DNA of 64,000 bases from Chryseobacterium camelliae (GTDB taxonomy: Bacteria; Bacteroidota; Bacteroidia; Flavobacteriales; Weeksellaceae), in NCBI RefSeq assembly GCF_002770595.1, contig NZ_CP022986.1, forward strand, positions 2,604,001 to 2,668,000, given 5' to 3'. This document shows, piece after piece, positions 53,828 through 61,402 of this stretch. The notes under the pieces were generated by a model, which worked only from the letters and a program-made list of their open reading frames with translations, made no database searches and had not been told where the DNA came from. Within the stretch, counting starts at the first letter, position 1; each line of letters opens with the position of its first letter. Both the position numbers and the translations under genes were made by a program.

Positions 53828-54950
53828 TAAGATGCGGAATGAACCGGCTCTGGTTATTGGTGATCAGGTGCACGCTTTCCCGGATTCCGATTCCGGCAGG
53901 CTCCTGCCCGATCACCCAGCTGCCGATAACAGGATGGTTACCGTTAAAATCAGGAAGGTTAAAAAGCTCCTGGTAGATAAAGCCTTCTTTTTCATATCCT
54001 CCGTCATTATGTTCAAAGGCCACTTTATCCCTGTACAGCGTAACATTAGACCCTTCGCGTGAATAGACCGGCTTTCTGGCATAATCTTTCATATCTCCCG
54101 GTCCGTCAAAGTACGCTTCCAGCAGATAAGGATGTCCCGGATAAAGTTTCCACAGCACCGGCAGGATGGCTTTTGATGAAAGCAGCACCTTCCATGCAGG
54201 CTCTATCCATTGCGAGCGGAATGCATTTTTTACAAGCTTTTCGCTGAATCCGTCTTCCAGGATCCATTCATAAGGATACAGCTTGAAAATATACTCCATG
54301 ATCGTCTGATCACCAGAGATAAACTCTTCTATATCGTCTGCCCAGCCAATGTCCTGCACGGGAATGAACTCAGTCTCAAAACCCGCCTGTGTCGCACAAT
54401 CCCGCATGTATTCCACATTGGTGACATCTTCGATATTGGTAAGCGAAGCAAAATAAATATGGCGCGGGTTCATGTATTTGGTGAGGTACTTCCAGTAGTC
54501 GATCAGCTTTTCATGAATGGAATTGAACTGGTCCCGGTCCGGGAATATATCCTGAAGCCAGTACCATTGGATGACCGAAGCTTCATATAGAGAAGTCGGG
54601 GTATCCGCATTGAATTCTAAGAGCTTCAGGTTTTTTCCATCAAATCCGAAATCGAACCTGCCGTAAACTGAAGGATGGTCCTCTTCCCAGCTGGTCACGA
54701 TATAATCCCTGAAATGCTGGGGAATGTTGAACCGTTCCCAAAGGTTTTCTGCAATGATATAGTCTACCGCCTCGAGGCACATCTGCCATAGCTCAGCTGT
54801 GGCATTTTCAATAGCATCAATTTCGCTTCCGGTAAAACGGTAATAATGACCTTCATCCCAGTACAGGCCTTCCAGTGAATGATACCCGAATCCTAGGTCT
54901 TCAAGCTTCTTTTCCCAATCCTTGCGTATTTCCGTCTGTATTCTTTCCAT
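53817..54950 (-). CDS. Glutathionylspermidine synthase-family ATP-grasp protein (YgiC-like)
   Basis: 377 residues, similar in size to E. coli YgiC. Motifs include SLEGLYWDEGHYYRFTGSEI at the N-terminus, the ligase core LLEFNADTPTSLYEASVIQW (about 122-141), and the ATP-grasp end KPVYSREGSNVTLY and GSWVIGQEPAGIGIRES. It has only the synthetase-type domain, without the amidase of true glutathionylspermidine synthase, and its substrate is unknown. Two small lipoprotein genes lie directly upstream at 3- and 2-base gaps, an arrangement like ygiB-ygiC in E. coli. Confidence 0.9.
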   Translation of the reverse strand: MERIQTEIRKDWEKKLEDLGFGYHSLEGLYWDEGHYYRFTGSEIDAIENATAELWQMCLEAVDYIIAENLWERFNIPQHFRDYIVTSWEEDHPSVYGRFDFGFDGKNLKLLEFNADTPTSLYEASVIQWYWLQDIFPDRDQFNSIHEKLIDYWKYLTKYMNPRHIYFASLTNIEDVTNVEYMRDCATQAGFETEFIPVQDIGWADDIEEFISGDQTIMEYIFKLYPYEWILEDGFSEKLVKNAFRSQWIEPAWKVLLSSKAILPVLWKLYPGHPYLLEAYFDGPGDMKDYARKPVYSREGSNVTLYRDKVAFEHNDGGYEKEGFIYQELFNLPDFNGNHPVIGSWVIGQEPAGIGIRESVHLITNNQSRFIPHLISG

Positions 54951-54953
54951 AAT

Positions 54954-55286
54954 TTATGAGGAAGCCCTGAACCCGCTTCTGCCTAATAATCCTCTTGTTA
55001 CATTCCCTTTGTATGTGCTTCTCCCGATATTGGATTTAGAGCTTATGGCATCACTGTAATATCCGGCACGGCGGTATACCCCATTACTATAGGCTCCGTA
55101 CGGCCGGAATGCATGATACCAGAAATATCCGGGCATGAATCCATGGCTCCTGGTATAGGATGCGGTGGTATCGGAACGCATATAGACTTTTTTTTCATTC
55201 TGCCATTTCGACTGGGGCTTCTCCTGCGAACAGGCGGCCAAAATACCGGTTACGAAAAGCAGTGTTATGGAATCTGATTTTTTCAT
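54954..55286 (-). CDS. Small lipoprotein of the YgiC-like operon
   Basis: 110 residues; signal peptide with lipobox ILAACS, then a Tyr-, Arg- and Ser-rich body (GFMPGYFWYHAFRPYGAYSN, RRAGYYSDAISSKSNIGRST). The pattern of a Tyr/Gly-rich, Arg-rich C-terminal half resembles YgiB/DUF1190-like partners of YgiC, but I cannot confirm homology. Three bases separate it from the ATP-grasp gene. Confidence 0.7.
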   Translation of the reverse strand: MKKSDSITLLFVTGILAACSQEKPQSKWQNEKKVYMRSDTTASYTRSHGFMPGYFWYHAFRPYGAYSNGVYRRAGYYSDAISSKSNIGRSTYKGNVTRGLLGRSGFRASS

Positions 55287-55288
55287 GA

Positions 55289-55615
55289 TTACTGAACGGT
55301 TATATAAAATTCGTAATCTTTCCTGATATTGGCGGTACGGCTGTTTCCTTTGTCATCCTCTATGGTCTGCAACGTGTCTCCTAATGTAGGGATCGTATCG
55401 CGTTGGATAAGTTCCTTAACAAGCTTATGGTCTTTCCATATCTTGTGCCGGCTGACCAGAATATCCACAGGGCCTGCATGCTGAACAGAAAGCTCTGTTT
55501 CCACAGCCGCTTTTTTATCTACCGTATTCACTTCATCAGCTTTGGATTCATTTTCATTACAGCCTCCAAAAGCGGCCAGACCTGCCAGTAAAAGATAAGT
55601 TCTGATTTTCTTCAC
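55289..55615 (-). CDS. Small lipoprotein, first gene of the YgiC-like operon
   Basis: 108 residues from a GTG start (VKKIRTYLLLAGLAAFGGC), lipobox FGGC. The frame reaches a TTG at 55636, but that codon is part of the -7 element TATTTTTG at 55634-55641, so translation must start later. The body is charged, ends RTANIRKDYEFYITVQ, and shows no known motif. It is 2 bases upstream of the second lipoprotein gene, and the three genes form one operon. Confidence 0.68.
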   Translation of the reverse strand: MKKIRTYLLLAGLAAFGGCNENESKADEVNTVDKKAAVETELSVQHAGPVDILVSRHKIWKDHKLVKELIQRDTIPTLGDTLQTIEDDKGNSRTANIRKDYEFYITVQ

Positions 55616-55633
55616 TTTGGTTACAATTTTGCA

Positions 55634-55641
55634 CAAAAATA
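55634..55641 (-). promoter_or_regulatory. -7 element of the lipoprotein/YgiC-like operon
   Basis: Minus strand TATTTTTG, exact consensus, 19 bases upstream of the proposed GTG start. Confidence 0.55.
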
Positions 55642-55701
55642 CTCATTTAATAAAGACATTAATTTTAAATCTTTACATTTACTAACACAAAATTACTGAC
55701 T

Positions 55702-56550
55702 ATGAGATGGACAGACGACAGGAGCGGCAATGTTGAAGACCGCCGCGGGCTGGGCGGTGGCGCCGTTGTAGGTGGCGGGCTTGGAACGCTGATTATTGCT
55801 GCAATTGTATTTTTTCTGGGTGGGGATCCTTCATCCATCCTTTCTTCTTCCGGCAACACTTCTGCGCCTACGGAGCAAAAGCAACTGAATGACAAGGAAC
55901 TTAAGGTCCGGGAATTCGTACAGATGATCACTGCCGAAAATGAGCAGACCTGGACTAAAATTTTTGCTGAAAACAATATGGAGTACAGTCCTGCCAAGGT
56001 TGTCCTTTTCGAAAACACCACCCAGTCCGGATGCGGAACCGCACAGTCGGCGATGGGACCTTTTTACTGCCCCGCAGACCAGACGGTCTATATGGACATG
56101 AGTTTCTTTAAAGAATTGCAGGAGAAGTTCGGAGCCGAAGTAACAGAATTTACCATTGCCTATGTGATGGCGCATGAAATGGGGCACCACGTCCAGACCT
56201 TACTGGGCACTACCCAGAAAGTAGATGAAATGAGGAGAAGCGGCCAGTATTCTGAAGCGGATATGAACCGCGTTTCGGTAGCTACCGAGCTTCAGGCTGA
56301 TTTTTATGCAGGTGTGTGGGCCAAACAGACGGATAACAGGGAACATATTCTTGAGCCAGGCGATATTGATGCCGCCATCAGCGCGGCGGAAGCCGTAGGT
56401 GATGACAACATCCAGGAACGTTCCCAGGGATATGTGAACCAGGAAAGTTTTACCCACGGTTCATCAGCACAACGTAAGGAATGGTTTATGAAAGGATACA
56501 ATACCGGCGACATCAAACAGGGAAATACTTTTGACCAGCTTTTAAAATAA
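55702..56550 (+). CDS. YpfJ-type zinc metallopeptidase (neutral zinc metallopeptidase family)
   Basis: 282 residues. N-terminal MRWTDDRSGNVEDRRG motif, a glycine-rich linker and one transmembrane segment (about 30-50), then the protease domain with HEMGHH (about 157), the preceding TQSGCGTAQSAMGPFYCPAD and the downstream ELQADFYAGVWA, which supplies the third zinc ligand. C-terminal SSAQRKEWFMKGY is family-typical. Probably faces the periplasm; substrate unknown. Confidence 0.93.
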   Translation: MRWTDDRSGNVEDRRGLGGGAVVGGGLGTLIIAAIVFFLGGDPSSILSSSGNTSAPTEQKQLNDKELKVREFVQMITAENEQTWTKIFAENNMEYSPAKVVLFENTTQSGCGTAQSAMGPFYCPADQTVYMDMSFFKELQEKFGAEVTEFTIAYVMAHEMGHHVQTLLGTTQKVDEMRRSGQYSEADMNRVSVATELQADFYAGVWAKQTDNREHILEPGDIDAAISAAEAVGDDNIQERSQGYVNQESFTHGSSAQRKEWFMKGYNTGDIKQGNTFDQLLK

Positions 56551-56568
56551 TTTTGAATACGAAAAATA

Positions 56569-56598
56569 AACCGGGCCATGAAAATTCATGGCCCGGTT
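56569..56598. terminator. Bidirectional terminator, ypfJ-like / GLPGLI genes
   Basis: Perfect 13-bp stem AACCGGGCCATGA with its complement around AAAT, located between convergent genes. Confidence 0.9.
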
Positions 56599-56601
56599 CC
56601 T

Positions 56602-57450
56602 TTATTTCAATTCTATAGGATTGCTGTTTTTCTTCGCTTCATCTTTTACTCTTTCTTCCATTCTTTTTCTGAAATCTCCGGAATTTCCGCCGCCGAAACC
56701 GCCACCACGAGGTCCGCCGTCACCGCCGATTCTTATTTGACCTCCACCGCCGCCCTGAGTCATGAACGACATTGGATCTTCCTGAAACTTTTTCTGTTGT
56801 TTTATATAATCTGCTCTTTTTACCTTGATTGTATTTCCGAATTGATTCATGGCAGGAAAGTCTGCAATCTTATAATTTTTCATTAAATCAAAAGAATACT
56901 CACCTTTATCATCTTCTACTTTTACAATAAGACCGGGAAGGCCTTCAAACTTATAAGGGCCATCCTGATACGGCAGATCTGTGGTAAACCAGGCCGTCCA
57001 TTTTCTTCCGCCAAAATCTGCTTCAGCTTTCTGAACTTTATAATCTCCAATTTTTGTGGTTTCAGAGAAAATTTTCCAGGTGACCGGTCTGTCTTCTTCA
57101 TAAGTATAAACATCTCTCCCGATTCTGTCTTTGAAAGTCATCTTCTGAGTTTTTTTATCCTTTTCAATGGAATAGTTGATATTAGACCTTAAGCCTTCCA
57201 TCTGTTCCCTGTTAAAGCCTCGTGCGCCTCCGCTTCGGAAAGTCGCCTGCATGATAGAATCTCTTTTAATTCTGTTCTCTGAATAAAAAACAGATTTATC
57301 CTGAGAAATATCCAGATATGCATTTTCTGTTTTTACATCGCTTTTGTTCGATGCATCCGGTTTCATGGTAACCTGATAGACAAATCTGTTCACCTGTGCA
57401 AAAGCCGTCTGCATAAATAACATAAAAGCTATGATGCCTAATTTTTTCAT
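56602..57450 (-). CDS. GLPGLI family exported protein (second copy)
   Basis: 282 residues: signal peptide MKKLGIIAFMLFMQTAFAQ, then the family body with RDSIMQATFRSGGARG, WTAWFTTDLPYQDGPYKF, and the defining motif FEGLPGLIVKVEDDKG (about 165-180). The C-terminus is Gly-rich (GGGGGQIRIGGDGGPRGGGF) and ends NSNPIELK. Function of the family is unknown; members are common, often tandem, in Bacteroidota. It lies 13 bases after its paralogue. Confidence 0.9.
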   Translation of the reverse strand: MKKLGIIAFMLFMQTAFAQVNRFVYQVTMKPDASNKSDVKTENAYLDISQDKSVFYSENRIKRDSIMQATFRSGGARGFNREQMEGLRSNINYSIEKDKKTQKMTFKDRIGRDVYTYEEDRPVTWKIFSETTKIGDYKVQKAEADFGGRKWTAWFTTDLPYQDGPYKFEGLPGLIVKVEDDKGEYSFDLMKNYKIADFPAMNQFGNTIKVKRADYIKQQKKFQEDPMSFMTQGGGGGQIRIGGDGGPRGGGFGGGNSGDFRKRMEERVKDEAKKNSNPIELK

Positions 57451-57463
57451 TTTATAGTATATT

Positions 57464-58426
57464 TTATTTTAGTTCTATCGGATTTTGATTTCCCATATCA
57501 GAAGGGACATTTATATTTCCTGTACTTTGCATTGAAAAATTATTATTCCGCCCATCCATTCCATCGCCACGCATTCCGCTACCTGCTCCACGATGACCGC
57601 CACCCTGCATTCCTCCCATACCGTTATTCATTCTACCCATTCCTCCACCGTGTCTTCCGCTACCCCCAAAGTTTTGCATTCCGGCACCATTACTTTCCGC
57701 TATGGATTTTCTGTTCTTCATAAATTCCAGTTCCAGTGCGGCTCTATCACTATGAAAATCAACCCTGGTACTTTCTTTTGCATCAGGACGTATGGGTTCT
57801 TGAAAGGAATTTTTAATGGTAATTTTTTTTACTAAATCAAATTTATAATCCCCTTTATCATCTTCCAGCTTTACAATTAATCCCGGTAATCCTGAGAATT
57901 TGTAAGGTCCGTCGGAGACACTAATCTCTTTTGTAAACCAGGCAGTCCAGATTCTTCCGCCGAAACTGGCCAGTGCTTTTTGAGCCTGATACCCATTTTG
58001 CGTTTCTGATTCATTGGTTATTTCCCATTTTACAGGTCTGTCTTCTTTATAATAAATTTGTTTTTCTCCTACTTTATCATAATAATAAACCTTTTGCTCA
58101 GGAATACTTTTAGTAATAAAATAGTCAAAATAAGTAGGCTCAAAATGTTTCTTGTTTACCGGTTTGGAAAAATCTTTTTCTCCTTTTTTACGGGCTTCTT
58201 TTTCTTCCGGTTTAAAAGAAGCAAACAGAGAATCTTTAATTAGTTTATTTTCACTGATAAATACCGATTGATCTCCTTTCACATCCAAAAAAGTACGTTC
58301 TACCACGGTACTTACTAGATTGATTGAATCCGGATTGACTGTTGTTTCATAAATATATCTGGTAGTTTGCGCCTCGGAAAATGTTATTAAAAACAATATA
58401 AAAAAACCAAGTAATTTTTGTTTCAT
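57464..58426 (-). CDS. GLPGLI family exported protein (first copy)
   Basis: 320 residues; signal peptide MKQKLLGFFILFLITFSEAQ, the body motifs RPVKWEITNESETQNGYQAQ and WTAWFTKEISVSDGPYKF, then FSGLPGLIVKLEDDKGDY. The C-terminal ~70 residues are a Gly/Met/Asn-rich tail (GGGMGRMNNGMGGMQGG) ending NQNPIELK, the same last residues as the paralogue. This copy is closer to the promoter (minus-strand -7 at 58460-58467). Confidence 0.9.
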   Translation of the reverse strand: MKQKLLGFFILFLITFSEAQTTRYIYETTVNPDSINLVSTVVERTFLDVKGDQSVFISENKLIKDSLFASFKPEEKEARKKGEKDFSKPVNKKHFEPTYFDYFITKSIPEQKVYYYDKVGEKQIYYKEDRPVKWEITNESETQNGYQAQKALASFGGRIWTAWFTKEISVSDGPYKFSGLPGLIVKLEDDKGDYKFDLVKKITIKNSFQEPIRPDAKESTRVDFHSDRAALELEFMKNRKSIAESNGAGMQNFGGSGRHGGGMGRMNNGMGGMQGGGHRGAGSGMRGDGMDGRNNNFSMQSTGNINVPSDMGNQNPIELK

Positions 58427-58459
58427 TATTAATTTTCTTTATAGATAAGAAATATTTTT

Positions 58460-58467
58460 CAAAGTTA
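58460..58467 (-). promoter_or_regulatory. -7 element of the GLPGLI operon
   Basis: Minus strand TAACTTTG, exact TAnnTTTG, 34 bases before the first GLPGLI ATG. Confidence 0.5.
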
Positions 58468-58604
58468 AATCAAAAACGTGTTATGAAGGTTTTTGACCTA
58501 CATTTTATATTCTTTTAACATTAACCCCAAATAAAAAAGAACGCTATTAATAACAGAATCATCAAAATAGACATCTTCGATTTTAGATTGCGGAAATTAG
58601 TTTG

Positions 58605-58612
58605 TATTTTTG
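58605..58612 (+). promoter_or_regulatory. -7 element of the suf operon
   Basis: TATTTTTG, exact consensus, 29 bases before the sufA ATG. No IscR- or Fur-like operator was recognised in the 214-base gap upstream. Confidence 0.6.
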
Positions 58613-58640
58613 CATCATTAAATCATTCTAAATAAATACA

Positions 58641-58970
58641 ATGATAAAAGTATCAGATCACGCAAAAGAAAAAGCCATACTGCTCATGAGAGAGGATGGA
58701 TTTGACGCTTCTGAAGATTATATAAGGGTTGGGGTAAAAAGCGGAGGATGCTCCGGTCTGGAATATGTACTGAAATTTGACAATCAGAAAACAGATGCAG
58801 ACCAGGTTTTTGAAGATAACGGGATTAAAATCATAGTAGATAAAAAATCGATCCTGTATCTTGCAGGAACTACCTTGGAATATTCAGGAGGACTCAACGG
58901 AAAAGGATTTGTTTTTAACAATCCGAATGCAGCCAGAACATGTGGCTGCGGGGAATCTTTCAGCCTGTAA
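58641..58970 (+). CDS. sufA: A-type iron-sulfur carrier SufA
   Basis: Carries and delivers Fe-S clusters to client proteins. 109 residues with the three conserved cysteines of the HesB/IscA family in SGGCSGLEY (about 34-42) and CGCGESF at the C-terminus. First gene of the suf operon; it ends 4 bases before the left arm of the inverted-repeat element that separates it from sufB. Confidence 0.95.
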   Translation: MIKVSDHAKEKAILLMREDGFDASEDYIRVGVKSGGCSGLEYVLKFDNQKTDADQVFEDNGIKIIVDKKSILYLAGTTLEYSGGLNGKGFVFNNPNAARTCGCGESFSL

Positions 58971-58974
58971 AGGC

Positions 58975-59010
58975 TATTGAAAGATTCAGAGATTAAGAAA
59001 TTTAAAAATT
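58975..59010 (+). repeat. Left arm of the IVS-like inverted repeat
   Basis: Pairs with 59385-59420. The core GATTCAGAGATTAAGAAATT (58983-59002) is a perfect 20-base match to the complement of the right arm; the 8 flanking bases on each side match at most positions. It ends 2 bases before the enclosed gene's ATG. Confidence 0.9.
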
Positions 59011-59012
59011 AT

Positions 59013-59393
59013 ATGACTGTTTCGTTTGAACATTTCCCGGTTTATAAAAAGGCAATTTCATTTACAGTTGAAATTTTTAAAATTCTTGATGATGAAAATT
59101 TACAAAAAGAATTTTCTCTTAAGGAACAGCTTAAAAGAGCTACATTATCAATAAGCAATAATATTGCTGAGGGCTCGGAATATGGAAGCAATAAGCAATT
59201 AATCAGATTTCTTTGGATCGCCAAAGGGAGCTGTGCTGAAGTAAGAAATATGCTGTTTGTTTTATTCCGATTAGAGAAAATTGATGATAAGATTTTTCAT
59301 TCACTAAGTCATGAGTGCCTGGAAATCACAAAAGAAATTTATCATTTTATAAAATATCTTGAAAAGAGCAATTTAGATTCTAGAAATTCCTGA
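59013..59393 (+). CDS. Four-helix bundle protein (23S rRNA intervening-sequence / S23 family)
   Basis: 126 residues from the first ATG at 59013; the frame extends to a TTG at 58977, but that region is the inverted repeat. Family hallmarks are HFPVYKKAISFTVEIFKI, the helix LKEQLKRATLSISNNIAEGS, and RFLWIAKGSCAEVRNMLFVL. These are the conserved blocks of PF05635, small basic RNA-binding-type bundles found inside 23S rRNA intervening sequences and as Avd in diversity-generating retroelements. Here there is no rRNA or reverse transcriptase nearby. Base composition is far more A+T-rich than sufA or sufB. Molecular role unknown. Confidence 0.9.
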   Translation: MTVSFEHFPVYKKAISFTVEIFKILDDENLQKEFSLKEQLKRATLSISNNIAEGSEYGSNKQLIRFLWIAKGSCAEVRNMLFVLFRLEKIDDKIFHSLSHECLEITKEIYHFIKYLEKSNLDSRNS

Positions 59394-59420
59394 ATTTCTT
59401 AATCTCTGAATCTCTGAATA
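59385..59420 (+). repeat. Right arm of the IVS-like inverted repeat
   Basis: Complementary to 58975-59010, core 59393-59412. It contains the TGA stop of the four-helix gene at its left end and a short direct repeat (ATCTCTGA twice). It stops 4 bases before the sufB ATG and therefore covers the sufB ribosome-binding region. Confidence 0.9.
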
Positions 59421-59424
59421 CATT

Positions 59425-60873
59425 ATGAGTAAATACACAGAAGACGACCTAAGGGTTGATCTAGAAAATAAAAAATATGAATTCGGCTGGGAAACCCAGA
59501 TTGATTACGAAGATTTCCCCATCGGCCTGAATGAAGATATTGTCCGTGCCATTTCCGCTAAAAAGGAAGAGCCGGAATGGATGACGGAATGGAGACTGGA
59601 ATCATTCAGGATCTGGCAGAAAATGACGGAACCGGAATGGGCTAATATCAAATATGAAAAACCTGACTTCCAGGCCATCAGATATTATGCCGCGCCAAAA
59701 GTAAAACCGGAGCTGGGCAGCCTGGATGAGGTAGACCCTGAGCTGATCAAAACATTTGAAAAGCTCGGCATCAATATCGAAGAACAGAAGAGGCTTTCCG
59801 GAGTAGCTGTTGATATCGTTATGGACTCAATTTCCGTAAAAACAACGTTCCAGGATACGCTGGCTGAGAAAGGGATCATTTTCTGTTCCATTTCTGAAGC
59901 AATCAGGCACCATCCGGATCTGGTGAGGAAATACATAGGAAAAGTGGTTCCGCGAGGCGACAACTTTTATGCAGCGTTGAATTCAGCCGTGTTTTCAGAC
60001 GGAAGTTTCTGCTACATTCCTAAAGGCGTACGATGCCCGATGGAACTTTCTACCTATTTCCGTATCAACCAGGCGGGAACAGGCCAGTTTGAAAGGACAC
60101 TGGTAATTGCTGATGAAGGCAGTTATGTATCTTATCTTGAAGGGTGTACGGCACCGTCAAGAGACGAGAACCAGCTTCACGCTGCTGTTGTTGAACTGAT
60201 TGCCCTGGACAATGCTGAAATTAAATATTCAACGGTTCAGAACTGGTACCCGGGTAATGAAGAAGGAAAAGGAGGCGTATTCAATTTCGTAACGAAAAGA
60301 GGGCTTTGCGAGAGAAAAGCAAAGATTTCCTGGACGCAGGTAGAAACAGGTTCTGCCGTAACATGGAAATATCCGTCATGCATACTAAAAGGAGACGGTT
60401 CTATCGGTGAATTCTACTCTATCGCCGTAACGAATAACCACCAGTATGCCGATACGGGGACGAAAATGATCCATATCGGGAAAAATACCCGTTCAACCAT
60501 TATATCCAAAGGGATTTCGGCAGGGAAATCACAGAACTCCTACCGTGGTCTGGTCAAAGTAATGCCTTCGGCTAAGGGTTCAAGAAATTTCTCCCAGTGT
60601 GATTCCTTACTGATGGGCAATGAATGCGGAGCGCATACATTCCCATATATTGAAATCAAAGATCCTTCAGCACAATTAGAACACGAAGCTACCACTTCAA
60701 AAATCGGTGAAGACCAGATCTTTTACTGCAACCAGAGAGGAATTGATACGGAAAGAGCAATTGCCCTGATCGTAAATGGTTTCAGTAAAGAAGTTTTGAA
60801 TAAACTGCCAATGGAATTTGCCATTGAAGCCCAGAAACTCCTGGAAATTTCATTAGAGGGATCTGTAGGATAA
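59425..60873 (+). CDS. sufB: Fe-S cluster assembly scaffold SufB
   Basis: Scaffold subunit of the SufBCD complex where clusters are built. 482 residues with the beta-helix core: [39 protein letters not shown], and the conserved C-terminal [20 protein letters not shown] and [20 protein letters not shown]. It follows the IVS-like element and is 4 bases before a GNAT gene. Its translation initiation region lies within the right arm of that element. Confidence 0.97.
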   Translation: MSKYTEDDLRVDLENKKYEFGWETQIDYEDFPIGLNEDIVRAISAKKEEPEWMTEWRLESFRIWQKMTEPEWANIKYEKPDFQAIRYYAAPKVKPELGSLDEVDPELIKTFEKLGINIEEQKRLSGVAVDIVMDSISVKTTFQDTLAEKGIIFCSISEAIRHHPDLVRKYIGKVVPRGDNFYAALNSAVFSDGSFCYIPKGVRCPMELSTYFRINQAGTGQFERTLVIADEGSYVSYLEGCTAPSRDENQLHAAVVELIALDNAEIKYSTVQNWYPGNEEGKGGVFNFVTKRGLCERKAKISWTQVETGSAVTWKYPSCILKGDGSIGEFYSIAVTNNHQYADTGTKMIHIGKNTRSTIISKGISAGKSQNSYRGLVKVMPSAKGSRNFSQCDSLLMGNECGAHTFPYIEIKDPSAQLEHEATTSKIGEDQIFYCNQRGIDTERAIALIVNGFSKEVLNKLPMEFAIEAQKLLEISLEGSVG

Positions 60874-60877
60874 AGAT

Positions 60878-61384
60878 ATGATAGCGACAGAACGGTTAAT
60901 TTTAAGGAAGCCCGAAAAAGAAGACTTTAAAAGGTTCTTTGAAATTAATAATGATCCTGAAACCAACAAACATAACCCAAGCGGGCCAATGAATCTGGAA
61001 AAAGCAGAAAGCACATTTGCAAAAATGCTTGAACATTGGAAAAAACACCATTTTGGGAGCTGGGCGATTGTTGAAAAGGATAATCCTGAAAACATTATCG
61101 GTTTTGGGGGTCTGAGCTATAAATTATATGGAGCGGAAGAAAAGCTGAATATTGGCTATCGTTTTGCTCCCGGGGCATGGGGAAACGGATATGCCACAGA
61201 ATTCATGAAAAAAGCTATAGATTTTGGATTGAATGACAGCAACAAAGAAGAAATATTCGGAGTTGTTCGTCCTGATAATGTAGCTTCCGTTAAAGTTTTG
61301 GAAAAGGCAGGAATGGCCCCAGTCGGAACACTAGATGATGTTCCCGGTCAACCTGAAAGTTTAGTATATAGAATTCAAAAATAA
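60878..61384 (+). CDS. GNAT acetyltransferase (RimJ/RimL-like)
   Basis: 168 residues of the GNAT fold: TERLILRKPEKEDFKRFFEI at the N-terminus, the acetyl-CoA motif YRFAPGAWGNGYATEFMKKA (about 90-109), and VVRPDNVASVKVLEKAGMA. Substrate unknown; relatives acetylate ribosomal proteins or small molecules. The gene is embedded between sufB (4 bases) and sufC (18 bases), which is not part of the usual suf operon, so it is a passenger or a new regulator of the pathway. A small hairpin ATTTG / CAAAT follows its stop. Confidence 0.92.
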   Translation: MIATERLILRKPEKEDFKRFFEINNDPETNKHNPSGPMNLEKAESTFAKMLEHWKKHHFGSWAIVEKDNPENIIGFGGLSYKLYGAEEKLNIGYRFAPGAWGNGYATEFMKKAIDFGLNDSNKEEIFGVVRPDNVASVKVLEKAGMAPVGTLDDVPGQPESLVYRIQK

Positions 61385-61402
61385 TTTGTTTAAGCAAATA
61401 AA

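Larger units (their letters stand above)
58975..59420 (+). mobile_element. Intervening-sequence-like element: inverted repeats enclosing a four-helix-bundle gene
   Basis: A 446-base unit made of a 36-base left arm, a 381-base gene (including its stop) and a 36-base right arm that overlaps the stop codon. It sits entirely between the sufA stop and the sufB start, with 4 bases spare on each side. The interior is very A+T-rich (11 G or C in the 60 bases 59041-59100, against 25 in 60241-60300 of sufB), which suggests acquisition. No target duplication is visible. Calling it an element is an inference. Confidence 0.6.

Noticed and set aside
58427-58604. Small RNA or riboswitch upstream of the suf operon
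   Set aside because: The gap contains only the two divergent -7 elements and A+T-rich sequence; no stable stem or known motif was seen.
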